Shown in pieces: positions 22,721-33,160 of a stretch of DNA of 64,000 bases. The stretch comes from Jaltomata sinuosa. Its lineage: Eukaryota > Streptophyta > Magnoliopsida > Solanales > Solanaceae. Positions within the stretch are counted from its first letter, which is position 1, and every line of letters begins with the position of its first letter. Below the pieces are notes generated by a model. The model searched no databases and was not told where the DNA came from. It was given only the letters and a program-made list of their open reading frames with translations. The stretch covers positions 1-64,000 of the forward strand of contig QJPP01005197.1 in the NCBI GenBank assembly GCA_003996215.1, given 5' to 3'. The position numbers and the translations under genes are program-made.

Positions 22721-23200
22721 CAAGTACTAGGAGAGCTTCCAAAAGCTCAAGACACTTTTGACCACGGTCATATTTTGTCTTTGCCAGTTGAAGGTAAAGA
22801 CTTTATTATTTATTGTGATGCTTCACATTTGGGTTTGGGTGCTGTGTTAATGCAGGACAGGAATGTGATAGCCTATGCATCCAGGCAGTTGAAAGTTCAT
22901 GAGAAGAATTACCCAACCCACGACTTAGAGTTGGCAGCGGTGGTAATTGCACTCAAGATTTGGAGACACTATATCTATGGTGTCAAGTGTGAGGTGTTCA
23001 CTGATCATCATAGTCTACAACATGTTTTCACTCAGAAGGACTTGAATCTGAGGCAGAGAAGGTGGATGGTTTTGTTAAAGGACTATGATGTGACCATTCA
23101 GTATCATCCGGGTAAGGCTAATGTGGTGGAAGACGCATTGAGCTGGAATGCAATTAGCATGGACAGTTTGTCTTATTTGGGGGTGTTCACAGGAATTTGA
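22721..23200 (+). pseudogene. Element O RNase H
   Basis: The frame 22712-23200 reads IIYCDASHLGLGAVLMQD, YASRQLKVHEKNYPTHDLEL, ALKIWRHYIYGVKCEVFTDH, LLKDYDVTIQYHPGKANVV and EDALSWNAIS. The catalytic acidic positions appear retained. At about 23185 the sequence jumps from the post-RNase H linker straight into the integrase finger, with a deletion of roughly 330 bp compared with element D (43108-43441). Confidence 0.9.
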
Positions 23201-24157
23201 GGCAGTTTTACTAGTGGACCGGGATGAAAAGGGACATATCTGAGTTTGTGTCCAAATGTCAAAATTGCCAGCAGGTAAAATATGAGCACTAAAGACCTGG
23301 AGGACTACTACAAAGGTTGCCCATTCCAGAGTGGAAGTGGGAAATGATAGCTATGGACTTCGTGGTGGGTTTTCCCAAGACTTTGGGGAAGTATGACTCC
23401 ATTGGGTCATTGTCGACAGGCTGACCAAGTCAGTGCATTTCATTCCGGTCAGGGTGGATTACAATTCTCAGCAATTGGCTAAGATTTATATGAAAGAGAT
23501 CGTCAGATTGTATGGGGTACCACTGTCCACCATTTCAGACAGGCGTACGCAGTTTACCTCTAAGTTTTGGGGTAAGTTACATGTCGAGTTGAGTACAGAA
23601 CTCACTTTTAGTACAACCTTCCATCCTCAGACAGATGGTCGGTCAGAGAGGACAATTCAGTTATTGGAGGACATGCTGAGAGCATGTGTGATTAACTTCG
23701 GCGGTCTTTGGGACCAGTTTCTACCATTGTGCGAGTTCTCATACAATAACAACTACCACTCTAGTATCGATATGGCACTATTCGAGGACTTATATGGGAG
23801 GGGTTGTAGGTCACCTATAGGGTGGTTTAAGGAATGCGATGTAAAGCCTTTAGGCATGGACTTAGTAAGGGAAGCATAAGAAAAGGTAAGAGGCATCCAG
23901 ACCAAATTGCTAGTGGCCCAAAGCAGGCAGAAAGAATATGTGGATCGCAAGGTAAGGGACATGGATATCCAGGTGGGTGAACAAATGCTATTGAAAGTGT
24001 CACCAATGAAGGGAGCTATGTGTTTTGGTAAGAAGGGCAAGCTCAGCCCTTGGTTCATTAGACTATTTGAAGTTCTTGAGATCATGGGGCTAGTGGCTTA
24101 CAGATTAGCACTGCAGCCCAGTTTTTTGGGTGTCCATCCGGTATTCCATGTATCCAT
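23201..24157 (+). pseudogene. Element O integrase, N-terminal finger partly deleted
   Basis: It begins inside the HHCC finger (only MKRDISEFVSKCQNCQQVK is left; the two His are gone). Asp 1 is in IAMDFVVGFP, then a one-base loss near 23404. The open stretch 23433-23879 holds Asp 2 (TISDRRTQF) and Glu (GRSERTIQLLEDM). The C-terminal part is at 23907-24157 (DIQVGEQMLLKVSPMKG, GKLSPWFIRLFEVL). At 24158 element C interrupts the conserved HPVFHVS motif; the chromodomain is found beyond C at 38650. Confidence 0.9.
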
Positions 24158-25696
24158 TGATGTGCCAGGATTTGACGACACTTTTGACACTTAAAACATA
24201 GGATTTTTAGGAGTTCTTGAGCATTTTTAGTTAGATTTAATGTCGTTTGTTAAGTGTGCAGGGAAAAAGTATGAAGTAGGAAAGAAAGCCAAAAAGTTGC
24301 AATTTCTGGGCTAAAATGAAGCCACCAGGGGAGTCACATCCACGAAAGCCCGTAGGGCTGATTGTCAAAGAGAGGCAACAAGAATGTCAAGACTGTGCAA
24401 CCTCGATGAGTTGGCAAACTGCCTGTGGCAGTCGTGACGGCCCATGGCATCCACCGTCAAGGTGGCCCAGCGGATAGTGCAAATAGACAAGGAAGAACGA
24501 TGGGCTCCATGATGTCCCATCGCCAGCCCAACGTACCGTCACAAGCTGCCTATGGAAACTAGGCAGGGGAACTAGTAAGATACCAAGCCAGGCGACGTGA
24601 GTCTGCGACAGGCGTCATAAATGTGACGTCCCATCGACCTCCGCCTGTAAGAATGTGCCAGAGGACTTTCTTGAAGACCCAATGAAGTCCGACGGGCAGC
24701 CACGACACCCGTCGCCTCAGCAACGGCCCATGTAGGGACCCGTCAGAGCTAACCGCATCTAGATTTCCCAGTTTAATTAGGATTTGGCTCTTTTGTCTAT
24801 AAATACTTTCCTCTAGATTTTATTTTTGGGAGTTCAGGAATTATTTTCAAGTTACTTTCGGATATTTTGTTACTTTGTTTTTGGTGTTGAATTCGAAGAC
24901 TAGTTCTTGATAATTTGAAGTGTTCTTGAGATTATTCTTCAAGATTCTGGTTTTTCTTATTCTTCTTTGTAAGTATCTTCTGATGATTGGTCAAACAAAC
25001 ATTGATTGCATGTGTATGAACATGAATAGCTAAATCCACAACTAGGGTTGTGGAAACCATGAAGGATTAACAACGTAGGCTAAGTACTTAGGTAACTAGG
25101 AAGGTGTTCATGCATGTACTGGTTGCAAATGTTAGAACTCGCCTTATGCTTACTTGCCGGACCAAGGAGGTAACGGATGGGAAAATGGTTGTAAACAAAG
25201 AGATTCGAGGCTATCAACCCCCGTCTAATAGCTTGACCTTGTCCAGGAATAACTAATCTAGGATCAAGGGTAAGGGTTAGTAAAGAGACACCCGCGGCCG
25301 GACCAAGGGGTGTGGTGAGATTCACCTAGTTGCCAGACCAAGGAATTAGGTGAACCTAACTTTCCGATTTTGCATGATAAGCACCAACCTAGTGAACCAA
25401 GTATGAAAGCCTTACTAAGTTATGATCTCATAGGGACCATTGCCCTAGTCACTTCTCTTATTGGTAAATACTCTTGAAATTAACATTGGTTACCTGATAC
25501 ATTATTGTTACAATAATTACTTGTTGCTACAAAAAAAAACTTTTTCAAGAAATAACTGACTAAAAGCTTGAAGTAAACACTAGTCGACCATAGTCCTTCC
25601 ATATTCCCTGTGGGATCGACCCCAGCCTTTAATTGGGTTCTACATTTGAACAGCGACCGCTTGTGCTTATTTTAGAGGTGTAATTTGGCCGCATCA
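24158..25696 (+). repeat. Element C 5' LTR (1539 bp)
   Basis: It starts TGATGTGCCAGG and ends GGCCGCATCA. The first 600 bp are GC-rich with repeated degenerate GACGGGC and CCGTCG motifs, followed by a strong TATA box and an AT-rich transcribed part. It differs from the 3' LTR by lack of a 30-bp block near 25130 and by an A9 run at 25530, where the 3' copy has a C-rich run. Confidence 0.94.
24798..24805 (+). promoter_or_regulatory. TATA box in element C 5' LTR
   Basis: TATAAATA lies about 640 bp into the LTR, downstream of GC-rich sequence and upstream of an AT-rich untranslated stretch. The identical box is at 37714-37721 in the 3' LTR. Conservation in both copies and its position favour it as the pol II promoter of the element, with transcription probably starting around 24830. 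The start site itself is inferred. Confidence 0.7.
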
Positions 25697-25701
25697 AATT
25701 T

Positions 25702-25719
25702 TGGCGCCATTGCCTGGGA
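25702..25719 (+). other. Element C primer-binding site (tRNA-Asp)
   Basis: TGGCGCCATTGCCTGGGA begins 6 bases after the LTR end. It matches the complement of the plant tRNA-Asp 3' end with two changes. tRNA-Asp priming is typical of Athila elements and separates C from the Met-primed elements around it. Confidence 0.88.
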
Positions 25720-25827
25720 ATACGGCTCAAAACTAAGAGAGATTGTGTTTATTTCAATTATAGTCCTTATTTCTTGATTTTACATTTTCTGTTGTTTTTG
25801 TTTTGATCACAGGTTGCACACTTGTGC

Positions 25828-27475
25828 ATGCCAAACACAAGGATTCAAGGCAATCCATTGATCCCTTACGATCCAGAGCTTTCCAAAACACTGAGAAATA
25901 GGGCTAAGGATGGAGAGCACAAAACTATGGAATAGATTATAGCTCGGTTAATTGCTGAAATCGAGCAATAGAAGAAGGATGAAGCAGCACGCCAGAAGGA
26001 AGGCGAAGATGCCCTTGCTGTCGAAGATGAGAAAATTGCACAAGATCTTGCAGCTCGAAATAATGCAGCTGAGTGAGTAAGATGTGGAATGCATCAAGCG
26101 GTTCGGTACGAGGCAGTACCTCGTCATGTCCCATATAATAGGGGTCAACAATTACAGCAGCAAAGGCAGGCTCCTCTATATTATGATGTAGATGATTTTG
26201 ATGACGAGGAATATGGTCCACTGGGCCCATAGTGTTACCAGCATTGGCTTACGGAACAAAGTTTGACATTACTAGCGCCATGATTCAACTGCTGACCATG
26301 AAAGGACTCTATTTAGGAAATCCTGCTGAAGATGCAATTCTACATGTTAATAACTTTGTGAGCGTTAGCAAATCGTATAACATGCCAGGAGTGGGTCAAG
26401 AGGCAATCAGACTGAGGCTATTCCCATTTTCATTGACTGATGAGGCATCTGCATGGCTCTCAGAACTGCATGATAGTTCCATATACTCATGGTATGAGCT
26501 GAAGACTCAGTTTTTGGAGCGGTTCTTTCCTCCATCAAGGATGTTACAGCTGAAGCAACATATATATAATTTCAGGCAGCTACCTACAGAAGCTCTATAT
26601 GAGGCATGGCTGAGGTTCAAAAAGAAGATGAAGCAAGTTTCGAGACACGGAATCCCTCCCAGGCATCTGATGGAGATATTTTATAAGGCTCTGAATGCAA
26701 ATACTAAAGTTGTAGTTGATACTGTGACTAGAGGTGCATTCATGGAAAACACATACCCTGAAGCTGCAGAGAGTTTGGATAGGGTCACAAAGACAAACTG
26801 AGCATGGTAAACGAGAGATGCAGAAATGCCAGTAGGTACTTATGAAGTGGGCAAGTCTATGGATCGTAATGAGATAGAATATATTAAAAAAACACAGGCT
26901 GAGATGAACATGACACTTGGGTTGCTGGCAAAGAAAATTTTGGCTGAGGGAGTAGAAAAAGTTAAAGCGGTAGGTTCCCAAGGCAAAGGACCAAGGTCAG
27001 ACGAGTACTTATCTGATGAAGAAATTAGTTATCTAAATGATCAAGGGGTGGGTTTTCGGGCCTATGGCCAAGAAAATCAAGGTCGGAGCAGAGATAAGGA
27101 TGATTACTAAAATCGGTCCGGTTACAAAGAAAGAGCAGACGATGACTGGTAGAAAAAGGATGGTTACAAAAATGACAAGACTAGTCTTTATGTTCCACCT
27201 GCAAATTATGAAGAGCGGGCAGGGAAACCTTCCATAAGGGAATTGATCTACAAAGTGTTCCAAAAGGTTGACTCCACAGATGCGAGCATGAAGGAGATCA
27301 AAGATGAAATTTCAGGTCTTATCCAGAAGGTGGAGTCTCACGCCGTTTCCATAAAGCAGCTTGAGACACAGTTCCACCAGTTGTCAACTAGCATGAATCC
27401 GTGCCAAAAGGTTCTCTCCCAAGTGACACAACTCATAATCCAAAGAATGATAGATAGGTTATGGCGGTGACTACT
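25828..27475 (+). pseudogene. Element C Gag, broken
   Basis: The ATG at 25828 starts MPNTRIQGNPLIPYDPELSK, followed within 60 codons by stops where Gln or Trp is expected. The capsid core is open at 26232-26801 (LKTQFLERFFPPSRMLQL, IFYKALNANTKVVVDTVTRG). The C-terminal part is at 26826-27110, continuing with shifts to 27475, including a predicted helical segment (KVESHAVSIKQLETQFHQL). No CCHC knuckle is visible. The architecture matches Athila Gag. Frame changes occur near 26220, 26800 and 27110. Confidence 0.88.
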
Positions 27476-28600
27476 CGGAGCAGTAAGCAGACAATTGATC
27501 CTCCCATGCCTATTGTTGTTGATGAGCCAGCTGAAATTGAGAAGGATGATGCCGAGGTTGTTGCCGAATCCGCATCAAAAAATAGTAGTGAAGGGCCACT
27601 TGAGAGGCAATCGTCTGAGCAGAAAGGTAAGAACAAGGAGGTTGCATCGGTCCCGAAGACTATAACATTGCCTCCTCCACCTTATCCCATAGGTTGAAGA
27701 AGAAGGTAGAGGATGACAAATTTCATAAGTTCATCTCCATGGTGAAGCAGTTGTCAGTGAATATTCCATTGGTCAAAGCATTAGAGCAAATGCCTGGTTA
27801 TGCTAAGTTTATGAAGGACTTGGTGACGAGGAAGATAACAGTCAGTTTTGAACCAGTAAATAATTTGCACCACTACAGTGCAATAACATCTCGCTCTATG
27901 GTTCAGAAGAAGGAAGATCCTGGAGCTTTAACCATCCCATGCACTATTGTAGCATTCTATTTCGCCAAAGCTTTGTGTGATCTGGGTGCTAGCATAAATC
28001 TTATGCCGCTTGCAGTCTACAATCAGTTGGGCTTGGGAGCCCCCTCTCCGATTACAATATGGCTACTTATGGCTGACCGGACAGTGAAAAGGCCTGTGGG
28101 AATTCTGTATGACGTATTGGTAAAGGTTGACACTTTCATCTTTCCTGTAGATTTTGTTATCCTAGATTGCGAGGTCGACTTTAAGGTGCCCATTATCTTG
28201 GGACGAGCATTCTTGGCTACTGGGCATTCTCTGGTTGACTTGGAAATAGGTCAGATTAAATTCAGGCTAAATGATGAAGAGGTGGCCTTCAATGTATGCA
28301 AGTCGATGAAGCATCATGATGATATGAAAGTGGTGTCAGTGATTGATGTAGTTGATGAAGACCAACTAGTGGTACCTATTGAGGAGCGACTTGGGGTAGA
28401 AGCTCTTGCGGCAGTGATCATGAATTTTAAGGGTGACAAAATTGATGAATATGAAGAGATGGTTGTAGCCCTTACAGGTTTGGGAACATACACTTATGCA
28501 CCTAAGAAGCTGGATTTGGACCTTAAGAATAGGACGACACTACCAGCTCGTCCATCCATTGAGGAGCCGCCCGTCTTGGAGCTCAAAGCACTGCCAGCTC
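27461..28600 (+). pseudogene. Element C Gag-Pol linker and aspartic protease
   Basis: Stretch 27461-27697 is the acidic, Ser/Pro-rich linker (AVTTRSSKQTIDPP, LPPPPYP). Stretch 27694-28653 holds the conserved pre-protease block (LKALEQMPGYAKFMKDLVT-like) and the retropepsin domain: active site DLGAS at residues 96-100 (27979-27993), ADRTVKRPVGILYDVLVKV, and FKVPIILGRAFLATG. It is the longest open stretch of C (319 codons), and the active site looks intact. A small deletion near 28605 shifts the frame before RT. Confidence 0.9.
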
Positions 28601-29620
28601 ATCTTAGGTACGCCGGTAATCATTGCTGCAGATTTAGGAGAAGCGCAGGTTGAGGCTTTGGTTGCAGTATTTAGAAAGTTTAAGAGAGCTATTGGATGGA
28701 CCATCGCAGGCATTATCGGGATTCTGCCTGGAATCTGTACTCATAAAATCCAGCTTGAACCTAATTGTGTTCCTTCTATTAAGCATCAACGTAGGTTTAA
28801 TCAGCTTATGCAAGAAGTCGGTAAGAAGGAGATCATAAAGAGGCTGGATGCAGGTGTCGTTTACCTGATTTCGGACAGCAAGTGGGTGAGCCCAGTTCAG
28901 TGCATGCCAAAGAAAGGAGGGATTACTGTGGTCCCTAATGCTAAAAATGAGTTGATACCGATGAGGCTAGTGACAGGCTGACACATATGCATGGATTACA
29001 GAAAGTTGAATGCATGGACTGGGAAGGACCATTTTCCAATGCCATTCATGGATTAGATGCTAAACCATATTGCAGGTAGAGGTTGGTACTATTTTCTTGA
29101 TGGTTATTCTGGGTATAATCAGATCTCTATTTCCCCAGAAGACCAAGAGAAAACCACATTCACATGTCCATACGGGACGTTCACCTTCAAAAGGATGTCG
29201 TTTGGTCTTTGCAATGCGCCAGCAATTTTTCAGCAATGTATGATGTCTATATTTTCTGATATGGTGGAGGACACGATAGAGGTATTTATGGATGACTTTT
29301 CGGTGGTGGGTGACTCTTTCGAAGATTGTCTAGATCATCTGGGCTGTGTGTGGAAATGGTGTGAAGAGTGCAACCTAGTGCTGAATTGGGAGAAGTGTCA
29401 CTTAATGGTCAAAGAAGGCATCGTACTTTGTCACCAAATTTCAAAGAAGGGCATAGAAGTTGATAGAGCAAAGATTGAGGTGATTGAAAAATTGCCTCCA
29501 CCAGTTTCTGTGAAAGGTATCTAGAGTTTCTTGGGTCATGCAGGGTTTTATTGGCGATTTATCAAGGACTTCTCCAAAATAACAAATCCATCGTGCAAGT
29601 TGTTGGAGAAATGAGTAAGA
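28601..29620 (+). pseudogene. Element C reverse transcriptase
   Basis: Segment 28600-28981 holds the N-terminal block (FRKFKRAIGWTIAGIIGI, CTHKIQLEPN, WVSPVQCMPKKGG) and ends at TGA where relatives have Trp before the ICMDYRKLN motif. A further TAG lies at 29053. Segment 29057-29524 contains YYFLDGYSGYNQISISPEDQ, FGLCNAPAIFQQCM and the FMDD catalytic box at 29285-29296, then KCHLMVKEGIVLCHQISKKG. The motif set is of Athila type, distinct from the chromovirus RTs here. Confidence 0.93.
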
Positions 29621-30050
29621 TTTGTATTTGATGATGCTTGTCTCAGGGCATTCGAGCACCTCAAAGAGAAGTTGGTTACAACCGCTATTATTATTTCTCC
29701 TGATTGGTCGCAACCATTTGAGGTTATGTGTGATGCTAGTGGGCCAAAGGCGCGAGAAGATTATTCATCTTATCTACTATGCTAGCAAGGCACTTAACTC
29801 AGCTCAGAAGAACTATACAGTGACTGAACATGAACTCCTTGTTGCGGTCTTCACCTTCGAGAAATTTAGATCATATTTTCTTGGCACCAAGGTGTTGGTG
29901 CATGATGACCATTCAGCTAGTCGCTATCTCATGGCGAAAAAGGATGCAAAACCAAGGTTGATTAGATGGGTGTTTTGACTACAAGAGTTCAACTTTGAGG
30001 TTAAAGAACGCAAGGGTATAGAAAATCAGGTGGCAGACCATCTGTCTAGG
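29621..30050 (+). pseudogene. Element C RNase H
   Basis: It reads FDDACLRAFEHLKEKL, PFEVMCDASG, YYASKALNSAQKNYTVTEHE, LLVAVFTFEKFRSYFLGTKV and NQVADHLSRLE, the normal RNase H order. The DHSALKYL motif reads DHSASRYL. There are frameshifts near 29640 and 29740 and a stop after LIRWVF (29976). Confidence 0.88.
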
Positions 30051-31460
30051 TTGGAAGAGGAAGCTATGCTGAAACTGAATGATGAGCTCGAGATTGATGA
30101 TTGGTTTCCTGACGAAAAGGTATTGGCTCCTTCTCAGGACTTGATCTCATGGTTCGCAGATATTGCCAACTATTTGGCAAGTGACTTACTGCCTGATGAT
30201 ATGGTCGTTCACCCAAGGAGAAAGTTCATGTCTAATGTGAACAAATACTTTTGGGAAGAGCCGTTCTTATTTCGTGTTTATGTTGATACCATAATACGGA
30301 GATATGTGCTGAAAGATGAGATGATAGAGATATTGGAAGCATGCCATTCATCCCCTATTGGAGGTCATCATAGTGGTATCCGGACGGCCCATAAGATTTT
30401 ACAATGCGGTTATTATTGGCCGACTATTCATAAAGATTCCCATGAGTTTGCAAAGGCTTGTAGCAGGTGTCAGAGGGAAGGAGGCATACCAAGGAGGCAT
30501 GAGCTTCCTATGAATCCCATCCTTGTGATTGAGCTATTTGATGTGTGGGACATTGACTTTATAATGCCGTTTGTTCTATCTAACGGGAACCGGTATATAT
30601 TGGTGGTTGTTGACTATGTGTCTAAATGGGTGGAGGGGGTTGCGCTTCCAAGCAATGAAGGTAAATGTGTCACAGCGTTCTTTAAAAAGAACATCTTCTC
30701 CAGATTCGGTACTCCAAGGGCCATTATTAGCGATGGAGGATCTCACTTCTGCAACAAGTTGTTTTGTGCTTTGCTTCAAAAATATGGAGTGAAACACAGA
30801 GTTGCAACCCCCTATCATCCAAAGATGAGTGGGCAAGTGGAGGTCTCCAATAGAGAAATCAAGTCAATCTTGTCCAAAACTGTTAATGCAAATAGAAAGT
30901 ATTGGTCGCGGAAGCTTGAGGATGCATTATGGGCGTACCGAACTGCTTACAAAACTCCAATAGGCATGTCTCCATATTAACTTATATTTGGTAAGGCTTG
31001 TCATCTTCTGGCTAAGCTAGAGCACAAGGCCATGTGGGCTTTGAAGAAGCTGAACTTGGATTGGGGTGCAGCATCACTCTAAAGGTTAGGTCAACTGAAT
31101 GAGTTGGATGAATTCCGACTAAATGCATATGAAAGTTCAGCTCTTTACAAGGAGAGGATATAGGTATATCATGACCGGAAAATAGAGCAGAGAAACTTTC
31201 AGCCAGGTGACTTGGTCCTGCTTTTCAACTCTAGACCTCGCTTGTTTCCTGGCAAGTTGAAGTCCAAATGGATTGGACCTTTCAAGGTGGTGCAAGTTTT
31301 CCCTCATGGAGCTATTGAACTTGAAAACCTTAAGGGAAAATGGTTCAAGGCAAACGGGCAGAGGATCAAAGAGTATTTCGGCACAACAGATGAGATCAAG
31401 ACTATTAAAGCATGGAGCATAGATGAGCTCATCCTAACAAAGGAGCTTGATGAAGTCTGA
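30030..31460 (+). pseudogene. Element C integrase, nearly intact core
   Basis: The open frame 30030-30980 (316 codons) covers the HHCC finger (EACHSSPIGGHHSGIRTAHK, then CSRCQ) and the DDE core: Asp in WDIDFIMPF, Asp in IISDGGSHF, Glu in GQVEVSNREI. It stops at 30978, one codon after SPY where relatives continue. The C-terminal domain follows with further stops and is open at 31212-31460 (PGKLKSKWIGPFKVVQVFPH, WFKANGQRIKEYFG). There is no chromodomain, as expected for Athila. It is the best preserved enzyme in the window. Confidence 0.92.
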
Positions 31461-31662
31461 GTAGTCAAGTAGCCTGTGTCGTGCCACGACATTAAATCAA
31501 GCGCTACATGGAAGGCAACCCATGATGTTGTAATTTACTTTATATTAGTTGTAGTGTAAAGACTATAGAGTGTTTTGGCGAAGTCTGAGTAGCAAAAATA
31601 CTTGCGTCCTTCCGCGATGTTAAATCAAGTGCTGCATGGGAGGCAACCAATGGGTTGATATG
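31452..31662 (+). repeat. Two copies of an Athila motif just after pol
   Basis: Two related stretches of about 80 bp start at 31453 and 31577. Each opens GAAGTCTGAGTAG and then has CGAYRTTAAATCAAG, GCTRCATGG and AGGCAACC. A third copy starts at 35558, after the env-like region. The motif ends (GGAGGCAACC) resemble sequence I know from other plant Athila elements. Confidence 0.75.
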
Positions 31663-31689
31663 TGCGTTCGTTTTTCAGGAGGATGAGAG

Positions 31690-32115
31690 TTAACGTAAAA
31701 ATGCTGCAATTGCGGGCAAAAGGGGTCTCCATGGGCATAGTGATGGGACGTCGCAGATGCCACACTTGTGGGAATGCAGAACACCCCCCTTGGAAATTAG
31801 GCTAAGTATTCAAATTAGGGGTCTGCCCAGTTCCCACGTCCCACATGACGGGCCGTCGAGACCCCGACGTGCATCGGGTTGGTCGTGGAGCCCTTTTTAT
31901 AGAAAGTCAAATTTGCTAAGTGTAGAAAGAAGAGCCATCTGCCCCATTCCTAGGTCCCATATGATGGGCCATCGTGGCTCCGACGGGCATAGAAATGGGT
32001 GTCGCCAGGTAAGTCCTAACAATTTTTCTAAGTGTCGAGTAAGGGAGTGACTGCCTCAATCCGACGGCCTATATGAAGGGGCATCGATCCCCGATGGGCG
32101 TCGTCCTGGGCGCCA
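31690..32115 (+). repeat. About 113-bp degenerate GC-rich tandem repeats
   Basis: Repeated landmarks GCTAAGT or TCTAAGT fall at 31801, 31915 and 32027 (spacing 114 and 112). Each is followed by CTGCC, then CCCAYRTGANGGGCC, then CGACG-type dyads. A partial unit precedes them at about 31695. Function is unknown. Similar dyads occur at 32740-33065 and in the element's LTR. Confidence 0.7.
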
Positions 32116-33160
32116 CTCCCCACTTACAAGTAATAGGCTAAAGTCCGAGTAAAATAGGACTATGTTGAGACATCGCACATCTCGTTGCCTGGGTCGGTCA
32201 ACTAGAGGGTAAGCACTTTAAATCTTTTGTTTTTGGTACCCGACCCGACCCGGTCTTTCCCTTTCCCCTGCCTCTAAGTATTATTTGACCTCATTCCTTT
32301 GAGGTCAAACTCGATACTCTCCACTCATCAACCTTCCTTCTCCCAAAATCGACACCACCATCAGCAACAACCCAAAATCCTACATCACCCACCATCCCTA
32401 ACACGCTCACAAGGTGCCCCATTCATCGAACTTGTACAAATAAGCATTTGGAAACCAACAAAGTAAGTTTTCTCTTCCTTGTAGTTGGTTTTTGATAAAC
32501 TAAGAGTTTTGACGGTTTGAAAATATGGTCATTTTTGCTTGAATGACATAACCCTAAGTGTAAAGATTTTTTATTGAATAGATGGGGTAAATGAATGGAT
32601 GGTGTTGAGGAGTTAGGGTTTGATAGTAGTGTGTGTATGAATGCAAGATGTATTGTGGTGTTTTGTTGTTTGTGTGTTTGATGAGAAGTGGTTTGGATTG
32701 ATAAAATTGCAATAAGAAAGAGAATTATGCTAATTGAATCCTACGGGCCTTCACACGGCACGTCGGGGGCATGAAGGGACGTCAGATAGGGTGTGGAGCT
32801 GGCCTAAAACTTGAAAAAGTGTCTGGCCAGTTCCTACATCCAAACCGACGGGACGTCGGACCTCGCAAGCCCGTGGCAGGAGCCCGTGGGAGGACCGATG
32901 TCCTTAAAAATCCCACTATCACTTTTCGATGTCCTATCCCATGGGACTTCAGACCTCCCATGCCCGTGGCACAGGGCCATGGGAGGAAGAATTTTTGCCA
33001 CAAAAAGCACTGGAGCATTCCGACGCCCGTAGCCACGGGCCATCGGCCCTCCCACACCCGTGGGAGGTGTATTTTCTGTAAAAATTCTTCTAACTGTGAA
33101 ATTTTTCTAAGTTTGTTTCTTCGTCCTCGATCACTAACAATGGTTCCTTGTAGGTACTAA
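32116..33160 (+). other. Spacer upstream of the env-like region in element C
   Basis: No coding sequence is recognisable. It contains a pyrimidine-rich, leader-like stretch (32230-32460), a hairpin with 10-bp arms (32284-32309), a possible splice donor GTAAGT at about 32465, a GC-rich dyad-rich block (32740-33065) and a pyrimidine tract ending TTGTAG at 33148-33153, eight bases before the first ATG of the env-like region. The small frames here (32771-33160 and its antisense shadows) follow the GC-rich repeats and are not supported as genes. Confidence 0.5.
32284..32309. other. Hairpin of two opposed W-box cores
   Basis: Perfect 10-bp arms TTTGACCTCA and TGAGGTCAAA surround a 6-base loop. Each arm carries TTGACC, the core of the W-box bound by plant WRKY factors. 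A role in transcription or RNA folding is inferred only. Confidence 0.5.

Noticed and set aside
32771..33160. Overlapping frames on both strands (up to 129 codons)
   Set aside because: Generated by the GC-rich dyad repeats of element C, which lack stop codons on both strands; no domain is recognisable.
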